A stretch of DNA of 64,000 bases from positions 38,187,410 to 38,251,409 of the forward strand of contig NC_052392.1 of NCBI RefSeq assembly GCF_009389715.1, given 5' to 3'. Every line of letters starts with the position of its first letter. Position 1 is the first letter of the stretch. Of the stretch, positions 35,930 through 49,999 are shown in pieces. A model generated the notes under the pieces. The model made no database searches. It saw only the letters and a program-made list of their open reading frames with translations, and had not been told where the DNA came from. Both the position numbers and the translations under genes were made by a program. This DNA comes from Phoenix dactylifera (Eukaryota; Streptophyta; Magnoliopsida; Arecales; Arecaceae).

Positions 35930-38051
35930 AGTTTTGACCCCTGGGGCTTGTGTACTCATTCATATAAGACAGTATGTGCTCGGTCATTGAGGCAAAAATT
36001 TTTACATGTTATTTGTATTGTATCTTGGATATGGAGAATGATGCATCAATCTACCGCAAGAGAATGATGTCGTAACAGTGTCTGACATAGATTCTTTTTC
36101 ACATTTTTAACATATTTTTCTTTTCCAATCAGATTGCATATCTGTAATTTACTGTAGTGGGGTTTTCTGGCCTCCATTATGAGCATGTTCCATTCTCGAC
36201 GCAAGGACTAGGTTAACTACAAATGATTTTTACTTTTTATGTTTTATTGGTAATTTTGCAAAAGAAGCCTCCATTCCTCTGTCTTTGCAGATTCAGGTTA
36301 CTTTTGTTTTTTTGGCATAAATGGTTCATTTTTCAAATGTTTAGATCCTTTCATCTGCGGCTTCTGGTATATAAAAATATTTTCACTTAACATTTGATAA
36401 AAATATGCATTCACTGTTATAAAAATTTGAAGTTGAATTAATTGTTTTGGAAATAGTGTAACTTTGACTTACTTTCACAGGGATCCAGAAAAAAAGGATT
36501 TTGATCTAGAAAAAGCAAAGAAATATGTATGCTTCTTGCTGCTCTAGATCATGGGTAACGAGTTTTAAAAGACATTTGTTTTATGTATAAAATTTTTAGA
36601 CTTTTGTCATCCTGGTGGATACTATGGATCTTGCCTCTCCCTGCCTCCTATTTTAACTAGTTTTTGGTTTTTTGAGCAATTGCCATCCAACCGGTGGAAC
36701 TGATAGCTATGGGCAACTAAACATTGTTACTAATAAGACCTAAGCATACCCTTTTTGACAAAGTATCACGATTCGGAAAGGTCATTTCAGAATATGTTCT
36801 GGAGAGCAACGTAAGCTAATGCCATGAGCAATATATCAAAGTGGCAAAAGGGGCCCTATGAGTGGGAATCCTCTGTTGGGAGCCACTGGGGATTATCTTG
36901 GACTTTGATAGAGAAACAAGGCTTCCTTATTTGTACTTACCATGTAGAAAGAGCCCTAGAAACGTGTCCCTTGCACCGAGATGGGCGGTTTGATCGGCAC
37001 GTAACAACCCACCTCTAAAAAAAATAAATAAGAATCATAAAAATCCAAGAATAAAACATAATATTTAAATAATATATTTTATTATCTATCTAAGGTCAAA
37101 TAAAACATTATAGCTGACGATGTAAATTAAGAAGAGAGGGAGAAGATATAGATAGAAAAAGGAATAAACAGGAGAACACAATGAGAAGGAAAAAAGGGGG
37201 ACTAAAAATAAGAGGATTTTTTTTTTAATTTGGTAAATATGAGAAAGAAGCCTGGAAATGAGACGGAAAAAAGAGAAAGGTGAGAGGAAAATAAGGGAAA
37301 AGAAGGGAAGAAGTGAAAGCTTACACGGAAATATTTCAGATCCCTCCTTTTTATGAAAGCCTATGAGCGGTCGGTTGGCTCCCAATGATGGCCTAGGGAA
37401 ACAGACAGCTTTTAGCTGGTGGTGAGCTACAATGGAACATGATTTTTTTTTTTGCCCCCAGGAGTTTTGAATGAAGAATTTTAATGGAATTATAGATTTC
37501 ATTTTGGTTTTTCACGAATCGAACCCAAAACGGAGATGAGGAGGGGGGAGAAGAAAGATTTTTGCTTTGCGCCGTCAAATTAATCGAACAAATATGGCAG
37601 CGAGCAATTGCGATGCCACGCAAGCTGTCCCTCTCTTTCTTGGGTTCCACTAGCAATTCCCATAGCCTCGTTTTCCGCAAAAGCAAAAATAGAAAGGAGA
37701 GAAAACTAGCCAATTCCTTGTCCGCTCTAAACCAGCCACCTTTATTACGTGCCCACAGCTTCGCCCCGTGGCCCCTTCTTCCATTAGTAATTTCTCGCTA
37801 GTTATTTTAGATGAGATCCTAAATTATTACAAATAATATCAGAACGAACTTGACTTATAGACTATGTGAACTAGAAGATACTGAACCACAAATTAATAAA
37901 GGCTGATCATGAATTTATCATAGTGCATATGGTTAGATTTAAGTGAATTTAAACTCTCAATTTTCGATGGGATCCTGTTACACCTTTCCTATGGACGAAT
38001 ATGGTGTGCTTAACTGGATAGGTACAAACTTCTCTTGAGGTGGCTGAAAGA
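35930..38051. other. bromodomain 3' flank and AAP-A upstream region
   Basis: 3' UTR and flank of the bromodomain gene, then AT-rich DNA. A purine-rich stretch at 37120-37320 gives long minus-strand ORFs of low complexity that I do not regard as genes. No recognisable element was found. Confidence 0.5.
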
Positions 38052-38057
38052 TATAAA
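38052..38057 (+). promoter_or_regulatory. TATA box of AAP-A
   Basis: TATAAA within GATATAAAGAGC, 104 bp before the AAP-A start codon. It predicts transcription from about 38085 and a 5' UTR of about 75 nt. Confidence 0.55.
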
Positions 38058-38160
38058 GAGCTCAACTTCCAGAGTTCCTTTCCTGCCCATAGCGACGAGA
38101 CACACACAAGCACAGAAGAGAGAGGAGGGGGGTTGATCCGGAGCTAGAAGAAGAGCGAAT

Positions 38161-39645
38161 ATGGAGTCGGTGAATGATGATGGCCGCATAAGAACAGGTA
38201 TTTTCTCCAAACCTCTAACAAAATCTAGCCAGATATTAGATGCCGGTCATGGTTTCCATCTAATCCAAAATCGAGCCTCCCGATAATATTGGTGTCTACC
38301 AGCTTGCTCTCGTTATCTCGGCGGATATACAGAACTGGTATAAGATATTTCAAGCTATCAGCCCATATGATGTAATACATCGCTCTAGATGTTTTTTTTT
38401 TTTGGGCTTGTCAAGAACAGAACATAAAGTTCATAGAAAGGTAGCTAATACTAGTTTAATTATATTAGCTGATTTTTGCTATCTTGCTTGTTATCTTAAC
38501 TCTCATACATATATATATATACATATTGATGGCTTATCCATCTTCAACTGATATTTTGATTCATTTGAGTTGTCAGCCAGATGATTGAGATGTGTCGAAC
38601 CTTAGATGTTGGAAATGCTAGCTCCATTCTAGGTTGACTCACGTTCTAATTCTAAATTATTTCATATCAAAAGTGTTCTTTGGGTATCATTTGTTATATG
38701 TAATGATAACGTATCGCCCATTTACACTAGGTTGACAAAACAATAGCGGTGGTGGAGCCCGAGGATGCCATTGGCCGGCTTGGATACCATGAGAATAAAT
38801 AACTGTGGTCTAAGAAAATTTAGAGCTTAATAAAAGAGACTGCCATTGGCTCGGATACCATGAAAAGCAATAACATTGGGTTGAGAAAAAGAAGAGCTTA
38901 AGGTATCAGAATGAAGAGATTGTGATATGCTAAAGGCACCCACCACCCGTTGTGAAGTGAGATATATTATACATTATATAAAAGTTTTACCAGAGACCAA
39001 GATACCGGTTACGCAATTATAGGTACACTTATAGTGATATAGTGAAAATATACTATAATTACAAAAATTGGTCAGCTATACAACATCATAAGAAGATATA
39101 CACCATGATTTATTTTCTTATATGCCATTATTTGCTTCCTTCATTATAAGAAGATATATGTCATGATTTGTTTCCCATTATTTATTTTCTTCATCATAAG
39201 AAAATATATATCATGATCTGTTTTCCTTAGAATAAAAGTAAATCTCAGTGGAGTTGATATGTTATCATATATATACATGAGTCCATAAATACATAATTAG
39301 TTGCTATAACCTTCTGCACCATCTAGATGTGCAATGGATCATCGTTGTTGTCATCATCATCATCATCTCTCTCTTTATCTCTCTTCTCCTTGGTTATCCG
39401 AACTCATGTGTATAGATATGTATCTGTATATGTGGTGCTTGCATGCTTCATCCATGCATGCCAAATTGCCAATGTGTCGCGACCATATTCTTAGTTTCTC
39501 ATAACAATTTTAATTTAAGTTGCATAGGATAACATAAAGGCCTTTTTTCCAAGTTTGTTTTTTAAGTTTTCCTTTTTCACATATGTTTATGGCTGTGTGC
39601 TTAAATATGCTGTGTGCAACCTTTATCTATGAGACACACCATTCC

Positions 39646-39714
<69 letters not shown>

Positions 39715-42700
39715 ATTACATGCCACTGGGAGTGTACAATTAAAGTTGAGGGGCCGTCCAAGCACCATTTAGTGGAACGAACTGCACATCCTATTCCATC
39801 ATCACCAATCCCATACTATGTGAGTTGGCAAACACTCAATGTATATATCCTCATATATTGTAGAACCATTATTGCTCTCATTGGGTTGTCAAGATCAAAC
39901 TTTACACTGCTTTAGTTCATGAAGCCATTGTAGCCTGTGTTTAATCTACCTTAATGGTGAGAGGATACCAAGCATTCGAAAAAATGGGGAGCTGTTCATT
40001 GATTACCACCAGGCACAAGTGTCTCATATATTAAAGTAGGCGGGATAGTATGTTCTCCATAGTATAAGGTGGACTCTCCACCTCGTTTGAGGAACCTTTT
40101 TGGTTTTAAAATGGAGTCCTTTTTTTGGACTACCATCCAACATGATGTATATGGCAGCCTAGTGGATACATCAGCTGCCTTTTTTGATCTTATGGTTATC
40201 CATCAGTCGGTCTACCATTTAATAAGAAACAGTTCTGAAGAACTGATGTGTTCTGAGTGGATTTTATATTGCTACCTTATCTTGGCTTGATGATTGGTTA
40301 TATGAATTGACTGTGGTCAAGTGTCACTTTGGGGATCACCATGCTATGGGTACTTTATAGATTTATAGTCCAATAGGCTATTAAAGTGTGCTTTATTATG
40401 CATACCTTTAACTTTTCACTCGGCTTCTGTAACTCTAAAATCAATATATGATTTCTCTATCAAAGTCTGGTGACACATTAATTCTAAAGGCATTAGTAGT
40501 TACCGGGCAGGTGTGACACTATTAGGCTCACATCATGCTTTTAATCTTGTATACCTTTAGCATTTCCTCACAGGCCATGGAATTGGTGTTGAACTTGGAT
40601 TGGTCTCCTGAAGTGGACCAGGCACAGGCCACATGATGCAATCCAACAATGCCACCTAACAAATTAAAGCTACGTTGTGCATTAGCCAAGTTTTTGGAGT
40701 CTGATTTGGTCTTATTTGGGCAGGAGTTGTTGATAAGAGGAGAAATATTGAAATTGTTAATACTTGGTAAAAGTCTATTTGGATCACCATGCTATGGGTA
40801 CGTAGAGATCAATATGCCGAGGATTAATACTTCAGTTGTTCAGCTTGATATACTTTCTCGTTCTCTTTTGAGTAGGAAACTTGATACACATTTGAACCTA
40901 ACTTATTAATGATGCAGAATGAATCAATCAAATGCATAGATTAGAGATTTTATTTTCGGTTGAAAAGATCAAATATCTCCACGCTTCCTAATTCTGTCGA
41001 GGCTTTTCTGAAGTATATTTGAAAGCAACATAAGAAATACAAAATGTTAATATTTCAGTTTCTTATCTGACAAGAAGTGATCCATCTTTGAGCGAAAACA
41101 ATTGAAAACTTTGGCATGTTTCTGAAAATATGGGGTCTCACATGACACTCTCACGTCATAGCCTTTTCCCCTCACTAATCTCTCAAGAAATCATGCAGGA
41201 ACTGTGTGGACAGCAACAACGCATGCAATTACTGCTGTCATAGGATCAGGTGTACTGGCGTTGCCATGGAGTGTAGCACAACTGGGCTGGATCATTGGCC
41301 CTCTTGCTCTCATTGCTTGTGCCTATGTGACTTACTACACTGCCATTCTACTTTGTGACTGCTATCGAGCTCCTGATCCAGTCCATGGAAGGAGAAACTA
41401 CACATACATGGATGTCGTGCGATCATGCCTCGGTAATTGATTTGTATAGAGCCTCCTTTATATGGTATCACCAAACATTTAGTTACTGTTCCACTGGTTT
41501 GTTTCGTACTATCTAATTTTACTGAACTCTGCTGTTTAGGGCCCAGAGATGTATTTATATGTGGTCTTGCGCAGTATGCGATGCTTTGGGGAACTATGAT
41601 TGGGTACACAATAATTTCTGCAATGAGCATAGTGTGAGTCATTTCATTCACTAGCAATGTATGTTTCTTTCAGAGGACTTAAGTTTTAGCTAACTTACTA
41701 TGTGCTGTCTCTAGTAGTTTTCTTCTACTTTCCTGGATATTATACTTGCACACTCTGAATCCTAGCAAAACTTATCTTCATTCTTTCGTTGAAAGTTTGT
41801 TCCCTTCAACTTTCAACTATTCTTATGAATAATTCAACAATGGAGAGTATCTTGTAGATCATTCTGAGAACTTTACAATCTTTGTTATATCTGAGGCTGA
41901 GCTATTTATATCTGCAATGAGATGTTACACTAGATTTCTCTTACGTTATTCCAAGCTTTTTCCCTTAACTAATTCATCTGCACTGACTATGATCTGAACA
42001 AGACAGAGCTGTTGCGCGTTCAAACTGCTTCCATCGCAAGGGGCATGATGCAAGTTGCCATGCATCAGGAACCTCATATATGATCGTATTTGGCTCGGTT
42101 GAAATTGTGCTATCCCAATTCCCAAACTTGGAGAAGATTACCTTAATTTCGGTGGTCGCCGCCATAATGTCGTTTGCATACTTGTTTATCGGGTTGTTCT
42201 TATGCATATCAAAGCTTGCTTCTCACGGTTCAGTTGGAGGTACGATTTTGGGAGTTAAGGTTGGGATTGATGGTGTCTCTGCAACAACCAAGACATGGGA
42301 CTCATTACAAGCTCTTGGAAATATAGCTTTCGCATACACTTACGCCATGCTTCTTGTAGAAATCCAGGTACCTCAATTCTGGGTTACACTAGCAACTGTT
42401 ATCACATATCTACTTTGTCAGCTTGTGAATAATCCTTCACCAATTTTCATTAGGTAGAAATTTATTAAAATGATAGAAGTCCAACACTAACATGCAAAAT
42501 TGAAGTGTGTTTCCTGTATCAAACTTCTCTCTTAACGCATACTCGAACACGAGAATTCTTTTTCATTGTTTATAATTGACCATTAAGAAAACAATCACAA
42601 TGTGGAATTGAATTGTCAGTACAACTAAATTTTATAGCACTGGTTATATGCATGTGTATTATTTTCTCTCCTTGTATTTTGTTTTTTCTAAGTTGATTTA

Positions 42701-43491
42701 ATAGATGCATTCAGTCCAGACTTGTTGCTCTTTGTGAAGGACACTGTGAAATCTCCCCCACCTGAGAACCAGACAATGAGGAGAGCAAGCTTGTACGCAA
42801 TTGGAGTGACGGCAGCCTTATATATTTCACTTGGTTGCATAGGGTATGCAGCCTTAGGCAATGGCACTCCTGGAAACATCCTCACTGGATTCTATGAGCC
42901 CTTTTGGCTGGTGGACATTGGCAACATTGCAGTCGTCATTCATCTAGTTGGAGCCTATCAGGTCATTCACATCTTAAGCCTCCTTTTGTAATCTTCTCTA
43001 TATAAGTGAATGCTATCTAGATAAAACAAATAGTGATGAGTTCTGGTTGATCGTTTCAGGTGTATGGGCAACCGATCTTTGCCAAGTATGAGGAATGGCT
43101 TGCGAAGAAATGGCCAGAATCAGCCTTCTTCCACAATGTGTACACAATACCTCTATCCTTCTCCAAAGGCTGGACCTTTCGGTTCACACCGTGCAAGCTC
43201 GTCCTTCGATCGGGCTTTGTCGTGTTAACAACGTTGATAGCACTGATGCTGCCCTTCTTCAATGCAATTGTTGGACTGCTTGGTGCAATTTCCTTCTGGC
43301 CACTGACAGTGTACTACCCGGCGACTTGTTACATGGCTCAAGCCAAGATCAAGCGAGGAGAACTGAAGTGGGTGGTGCTCCAGTGCATGAGCATGGTTGC
43401 ACTCCTTGTCTCGCTCCTCGCCGCCGTCGGGTCGGTCGCAGACATTGCTCAACGTCTCAAGCATGTAACATTGTTTAAGGCCGAGTTGTAG
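38161..43491 (+). CDS. amino acid permease, AAP family (AAP-A of a tandem array)
   Basis: Proton-coupled amino acid importer of the plasma membrane (Aa_trans/AAAP superfamily). Six exons: 38161-38197, 41199-41432, 41540-41633, 42007-42367, 42740-42961 and 43060-43491, with intron phases 1,1,2,0,0; 459 aa. A short hydrophilic N-terminus ends in DDGRIRTG, the usual AAP lead-in. It is followed by TVWTATTHAITAVIGSGVLALPWSVAQLGW (helix 1), CYRAPDP and RRNYTYMD, the family SPPPENQTM stretch, PGNILTGFYEPFW and IHLVGAYQV, and a C-terminal half with FFNAIVGLLGAISFWPLTVYYP. About ten to eleven hydrophobic segments are evident. The FYEPFW region lacks two residues of the usual GFGFYEPFW, shared with AAP-B. 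Exon 1 is separated by a 3-kb intron. Substrate range cannot be read from sequence. Confidence 0.93.
39085..39230. repeat. degenerate short tandem repeat
   Basis: Three imperfect copies of a unit of about 45-55 bp containing CATAAGAAGATATA, TCATGATTTGTTT and CCATTATTT, in intron 1 of AAP-A. Confidence 0.6.
39648..39711. repeat. (TA)n microsatellite
   Basis: About 32 uninterrupted TA units in AAP-A intron 1. The sequence can cruciform and is probably length-polymorphic. Confidence 0.95.
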
Positions 43492-44530
43492 GTGGCATTA
43501 TGCTGAATATACTAAGTCATGGATCTCAATTTCACTGGAGTTTGTATGAGGACTCTGGTTGTAAGAAAGTGCTGGTGTAGGCTCGGCAATTTCGATCAGT
43601 ATCTAGACCGCAGAAGATGGTAATTTTAAATGAAAAAAGATAAATATATCTAGATGATTTTTCTTCTTTTTTATTTTTTCTTTTGAGCAGAAGTGATGTG
43701 TTAACCACCTAATTTGTAAAGGAAATAACAGACCTATGAATTTATTCTAGATTTTATTTTTCTTTTTTTGACTCTCACGATCGGTCGCATACCCACTCAA
43801 GGTCGAATTAGATATACAACTTGGAATTGTCTAAAATGCACTCTTAATGGATGTGCATGCAAATTTAGAAAGAATGATGTGTTTCCTGAATTCTAGTTGT
43901 TAACAAGCTTGATGTCCCTACTGTCAGACCTTTTCCACAGCCTCCATTTATTGGTGCAACAGAAATACTGACCACTGCATCTACCCAGTCAAACCTTCGA
44001 CTGGTGGATATTGTGATGGCCACAACTAGATGTAGAACAGGAATAAAACAGGCGAATCCATGATGAACACCTGAATTAGGATAACAGGGATAAGATAGTC
44101 GTTCCCTATCCTTGGTTAACTTAAATCAGGGACCATAGATAGTTATTCAAGGCGATGCGAGACTAACAGAAGGACTTTCTTGCAAAGAAAAATGATTTCC
44201 GATGGATCAATTTATAAATAGGGATAAGAAAAAGGTGTTGCATGCAGTCTGAATAAAATCCCAATGAAGACGGACGGATGATGCTAAAAATCTGCCACCT
44301 TCTCTTCTAACGAAACCACGTCGCTAACCACAAAAGGTTGTTCATCTCCTTCGCATTTATTCTCTCGAGGATCGAAATCTCTAAGCTGACAAGTGTCACT
44401 CCCTGCCTGTGAATAGTCAACAAATGACGGCCGCGCCTGCCGCTGCCTTGCAGGATAAGAGAGGGTGGAGATGGCTTTTTATTAGATGTCATCTTCCCCT
44501 CAACTCTCTCATTCTCAAGTGCACACAAAG
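43492..44530. other. AAP-A / AAP-B intergenic region
   Basis: About 1 kb holding the AAP-A 3' flank and the AAP-B promoter. TTTATAAATA at 44211-44220 is a possible TATA box but lies 311 bp from the start codon. No gene seen. Confidence 0.5.
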
Positions 44531-47500
44531 ATGGAGATGCAGCAGGGTGGAGATGATGACCGCATTAGAACAGGTAGTCTACTTGGCCTTAAACACCTTT
44601 AAAATTTTCATAATAGAGGTGCTAAAAATATAATTTTTTTGGTGGGTGTCCACCTTTTGAAGTGCTGATGCTAGTTCACTTTCCTCTTTATTTTTCAAAT
44701 CATTGGTGCATAATGCAAATGTTTAGAGGACCCGCCATCATTTCTTTACTATGCATAAAGAAAAAGCAATTGAAAAGCATGGAAAATTCCACACACACAC
44801 ACACACAAAAAGAATGGAAATCTTGTTCTTCTCCTTTCTCTGTTTTTTATTTTTATTTTTTTTTTTGGTTTTGTAATGAAGAGGAAAGGTTACTTTAGCC
44901 TCTGCATGTATGAATGGCTCAATGCATCTAGCTGAAGCACCAAAGGTAACTGATTATTACATGAAAGCATGAAAGCCTATAAGTTTTGTTCCTTTTGGCC
45001 AAGTATTCCTACTTGGGAATTATGTAACAACTAAAATAGTCTGCACAAGGCTTGATGGTTATAACCATAATCTAATCATGAGATAACAAGTGTTACCATT
45101 TTGAAGTGCACCTTTATTTAAAAGATTTCGTATGCTGTCTTTGCTAAATCAAGCACTTCATTTCTACTGATGCTAGCTAGGAGAGTATAGATAATATTTA
45201 TGAGAAAATGGGCATTATTTCGATATAGATTAAAAGATGATGATGTCTACATTTTAATTTTAGACCTTCATTTAGCGCCATCTTCCTTCATTGTAGAATT
45301 TTTCTTAGGTATCTTTTTCCCCTTCAAAATGCACCTGTCTGCAGCTAAACTCACTAACAAATCGAATGTGAGAAACACACCATGGAATAATGATTGGTTG
45401 TGTATTTATGCATGCATAAGATGATCATACTATTTTTATCATGGGCTTTCACACCCCTGGCCATCCATTAGGCATTCCTGATTTCCGATAATTGTAACCA
45501 AGCTGACACTCAAGCAGTGTTGTGAAATCTTTGGAGATCAGTTCGAGATCAACTTATTATAGGTGGCTTCACAACATTTTCATATTAACAAACTGACAAC
45601 ACATGGAAAGTTAAAAGAGATTTTTGATCATTCAACACAATGTTAGTCTTTCTTTGGCAAAGATGGAAGCCCCCACAAGACGTTTAATTAATTATAACAT
45701 GGCATTATTAAAGATGACATGAACAAAAGCAACAACCCTGCAACTGATTATATAAATACAGTCAAGGATGGATAGAAAAGCCTAACAGAAACGTAACAAG
45801 CTTTGTCTGGAAGGATAAAACACTGCATAGATAGGGACACAACAAGCAAGAGCACAGAAGCATCACAAAGTAAAAGACTGAAACTACCATTCCTCCTTCA
45901 GAGGTCTCAATATTATGTGCTCCTGTTATCCCAACATTCCCTCGATAGTTCCTATTCAGCCAACAATCAGAGCCTTCATCCTGCACCAACATTTGTGTTA
46001 CAGAGCAATCAGTTTCTTATACTACCCTGGGATTTCAATTGTCCATTGTCCACTGAAGAAGATGGAATAGCTTAACACTTACAGAGCAGAGTTTTCCTTC
46101 AAAGGGATGAAAATAATAACTAATAACAATATGAATTTTACCAAGTACTGACACTTAGTTTTACTTCAAATTGTTCGAACAATCCATTCAGTTCATGCAA
46201 TTTTAGCAGGATGTAGCTAGAGTCTTTCATTTCAAACCTTTTTCCCTTGAAAAACTTGTTTTGAGTCATCCAATTCAATCACATCACAAATTGCATGCCC
46301 AAATTTTTCTTAGCATTCTCTAAATTGTGTAATTCATCACTTTACAACTTAATAGATCTAGTTAACAATACAATATGCATAAGGCATTTCTCTACTTAAA
46401 AACTCCGAAAATTAATTCTTAAAAATTTGCATGCAAGCATCATTCAGTTCGATGAGGTACGAAAAAAAGAAAAACAGTAAAAGAAAAATGTCAGAGTAGA
46501 AACAATAATGAAAAGACTCCAACCACATCTCTGACCTCCAGTCTGATCAAGGCAATTCAAGTTTCCTTCAGGCCAAGAAGGCTTTTGATGCCTTACTAGA
46601 ATGTCCTAGATGCCAGATGTATTAGGAGTGAAAATGCTGATGTTTCACCATCCCTGAGACGCATAACACCTGCCACCATTACTTTTCTCCTCCTAGGATT
46701 GTCTCCAATTAAGATCTTGTCGTCTGTACGCAGTGGCATAAAATACTAGCCCTTCCCTAAGTTTGAAAATTGTGTGCATGCATGCATGTGTGCATGTGCA
46801 TGGGTATGCATGTGCATGTGTGTCTCTGTGTGTGTCTGCATGCACATGCATGTTCATGTGCATGTGTTTGATCCAAAAATCTCTACTTATCCAGTTTAAC
46901 CCACTTTCTAGGGAGAAGCTTCACAGAAGGTGACTGCTTACATTCAGAACCTGGAATTACTACTTGCAAAATAACTTTTAGATAAACATCAGATTAAGCA
47001 AGTTTTAAGGCTTCACTTGGCTGGACTTAAAGAAATATTGCAAGGTTTTCATTTTATGGAAAAAATACAAACAAGTAAAGAACCACTTATCAAAATAAGT
47101 ACAAATTTATGAGATTTTGCAATGTGTTTTTTTTCTTTTTCGCAATCATGTCTCTTTTATTAATAGCACACTAATCATTTTTACTTGTTTTGACTTGACC
47201 ATGTAGGGGATGTGTGGACAGCTACAGCACATGTAATTACAGCACTTGTGGGATCTGGTGTACTGACACTGCCATGGAGTCTTGCTCAACTAGGCTGGGT
47301 ATTGGGTCCCTTTGTTCTAGTTTTCTTTGCATTCGTTACCTATTACACTGCCATTCTCCTAGCAGACTGTTACCGATCTCCTGACCCAATCAGTGGAAGA
47401 CGAAACTACACATATATGAATGTGATAAAAGCATTTCGAGGTTAGCATTCTGACTTGGAATTTATAGCCCATATGGAAAAAAAAATTTCTTGATTTTGAC

Positions 47501-49999
47501 CTAAAACTCATCTATAATACTTGAGCATCTATTTCCTAACAACTGTTTAATGAATCTTTCTGAGTGATAGAAAATGCATGCTCAGTTTCAGGAAAATTTG
47601 GCTAGAACAAAGACTGTAAGGAGTCACAGAAAATTTTCCAAAAAAAATTAAATTGAGAAAGATGAAAAGCATTTAATATCATGCAGAAAAACGATAAGCA
47701 ATGATAAGTCATTAAGGTCAAACAATTCAAACAATAAATATTACTACAAACATTAAAAAAAAACAACAAGCATCTCATGCATGTCCATAGAAGATATTTG
47801 GTATTCATTAATAACCAGAGTAACTCAAATAATTAGGGGCAATTTACTGAATGATCCGAGTAGCAACACATTACTGAATGTCCAGAGTGAAAATGAACTT
47901 GTTATCATGGGTGTAAATAAGCAAACATTTCACTCAGTCCATACATACAGGTACATCATAATCAATAATGACCATGTGTAGATTTAATTTCATCAACTAA
48001 TAATAAATTCTAAATAACTATTGAAACAAAAACACAGTACCAAATTATAGTTGTATTGTTGTATCCGGTTTCTTTTTCAGGTGAGAAAGATGTATTAATA
48101 TGCGGAATCACCCAGTATGCTATACTATGGGGAACTATGGTGGGATATACAATCACTGGTGCTATGAGTATGATGTGAGCGATTTTCTTCATGTAGTTTT
48201 CATTTGCCAGTGCTTCATTTCAATTCATTTCATATTTATATCTTAGTCTTAGTAGAAGTTTACCCTCTAACTATTTGGTCTAACTTTGTGTAAGGGCCAT
48301 TAAGCGATCAGGTTGCTTCCATGAGAAGGGTCACGATGCTAAATGCGAAGTTTCTGGAACCTTATATGCTGTAATCTTTGGTATAATGGAAATTGTATTA
48401 TCTCAACTCCCAAATTTAGAGAAGATTTCGTTTGTTTCATACATTGCAGCAGCAATGTCGGTTGCATACTCCTTTACTGGGTTATGCTTGTGCTCGTTGG
48501 AGTTTTCTTCCCACCCTGAGATCAGAGGAACTTTATTTGGAGTTGAGATAGGGAGTGGACATATCACATTATCTACAAAGATTTGGCGTTCTTTTCAAGC
48601 ACTTGGCAACATTGCTTTTGCATACACTTTTGCCATGCTTCTAATAGAGATCGAGGTAACAAATGTAATCTTTATCTATGTTGCACAGTATGCTTATATC
48701 TGAATCATTTTATGTTGTTCTATGGTCTGCTTAGATAAAACAAATCCCTTCTCTAATTCAATCTTAATATTATTTTCAAATTGTCCCCTAGAATAACTTA
48801 TCATTCTAAATATATTATAAATGTACTTGTTTTAGACTACTCTCATACTAAGAATTGCATGCATATATGACTATTTATCTACTCAACCAAATCACTAATG
48901 ACTGTATGGTTCCAAGGATACTCTGAGAGCACCACCACCTGAAAACAAAACGATCAATAAAGCAAGTGCATATGGCATTGGAGCAACTACATTGTTCTAC
49001 ATCTCCCTCGGTTGTGTGGGATATGCAGCCTTTGGAAATGATGCACCTGGGAACATTCTTACCGGATTTTATGAACCATTCTGGCTTATCGACATTGCAA
49101 ATGTTGCTGTCCTCATCCATCTTGTTGGAGCATATCAGGTATCTTATACACATAATGCATATATATGTATGTATGTTTTTTGATATATTTGTGCATGTAG
49201 ACAGATGCGTATTAAAAAAATAAAATAAAATGATGGAGGGGCATAATATGAAAGTCATGAGAAAGGACTGGGAATATTTGGTCGCATTAGAAACTTTAGA
49301 TCCCCCTAGGAACAAATGACAACAGAAATAATAAAATAACCCACATTATTGCAAAAGAGACTCATTAGTGCAAGATATACATATAAATTATTTTGTAAAG
49401 AATGCAGCAATGTGCTGACCTTGCCAAATTAAAAGAGCTCAGAAGGTTTAGGTATACCATGTATATTCAAATAATGCTGATATTTTCTTCAAGTTCCTCA
49501 AATTCACCATCCCTAGTTGAGAACTTAGGCCCTAAACTTGACATATGATTATCTTATCTTGTTTCAGATATTTGCACAACCATTCTTCGCCTTCTATGAG
49601 CAGTGGCTAGCTACAAGATGGCCCAATGTAGGCTTCTTTCACAGGGATTACACAATAGGAGTGCCTTTTACCAAATCAGTAACTCTAAAATTCACACTCT
49701 GCAAACTTCTCCTGCGAACACTCATGGTAGTTTTTACAACAGTGGTAGCAATGCTGGTGCCATTCTTTAATGCAGTTGTAAGCTTGCTTGGTTCTCTGGG
49801 ATTCTGGCCATTGACGGTATATTATCCTGTGTCAATGTATATAAGCCAAGCGAAAATCAAGAGGGGACAGCTAAAGTGGGTAATGTTGCAGATCATAAGC
49901 ATACTCAGTCTGCTTGTTACCGTAGTTGCCATCATTGGATCAATCGCAGACATCATTCAGCATCTCAATCATGTCGAACTCTTCAAAATTGAACTATAA
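44531..49999 (+). CDS. amino acid permease, AAP family (AAP-B)
   Basis: Second gene of the array, predicted plasma-membrane H+/amino acid symporter. Exons: 44531-44573, 47207-47440, 48081-48174, 48295-48655, 48917-49138 and 49568-49999; phases 1,1,2,0,0; 461 aa. The N-terminus MEMQQGGDDDRIRTG joins DVWTATAHVITALVGSGVLTLPWSLAQLGW (helix 1). CYRSPDP, RRNYTYM, PPPENKT, PGNILTGFYEPFW and HLVGAYQ are all present. The exon 4 end encodes IEIE where AAPs usually have IEIQ. It shares with AAP-A the two-residue gap before YEPFW. Exons 2-6 match AAP-A almost codon for codon in length, which points to tandem duplication. Intron 1 (2.6 kb) holds a CA microsatellite (44787-44806) and an RY-repeat tract. 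Confidence 0.93.
46771..46868. repeat. alternating purine-pyrimidine (TG/CA, CATGCA) tract
   Basis: About 100 bp of almost strictly alternating R/Y, with repeated TGCATG/CATGCA and GTGTGT units. It has Z-DNA-forming potential and many copies of the CATGCA core of the RY/Sph element bound by B3 factors. It lies in AAP-B intron 1, about 340 bp before exon 2. Confidence 0.75.

Noticed and set aside
37086-37502. 138-codon minus-strand ORF upstream of AAP-A
   Set aside because: Phe/Leu/Ser-rich product of a purine-rich low-complexity stretch; no motif.
43095-43478. 127-codon ORF in another frame over AAP-A exon 6
   Set aside because: Shadow of the real exon, whose frame shows clear AAP motifs.
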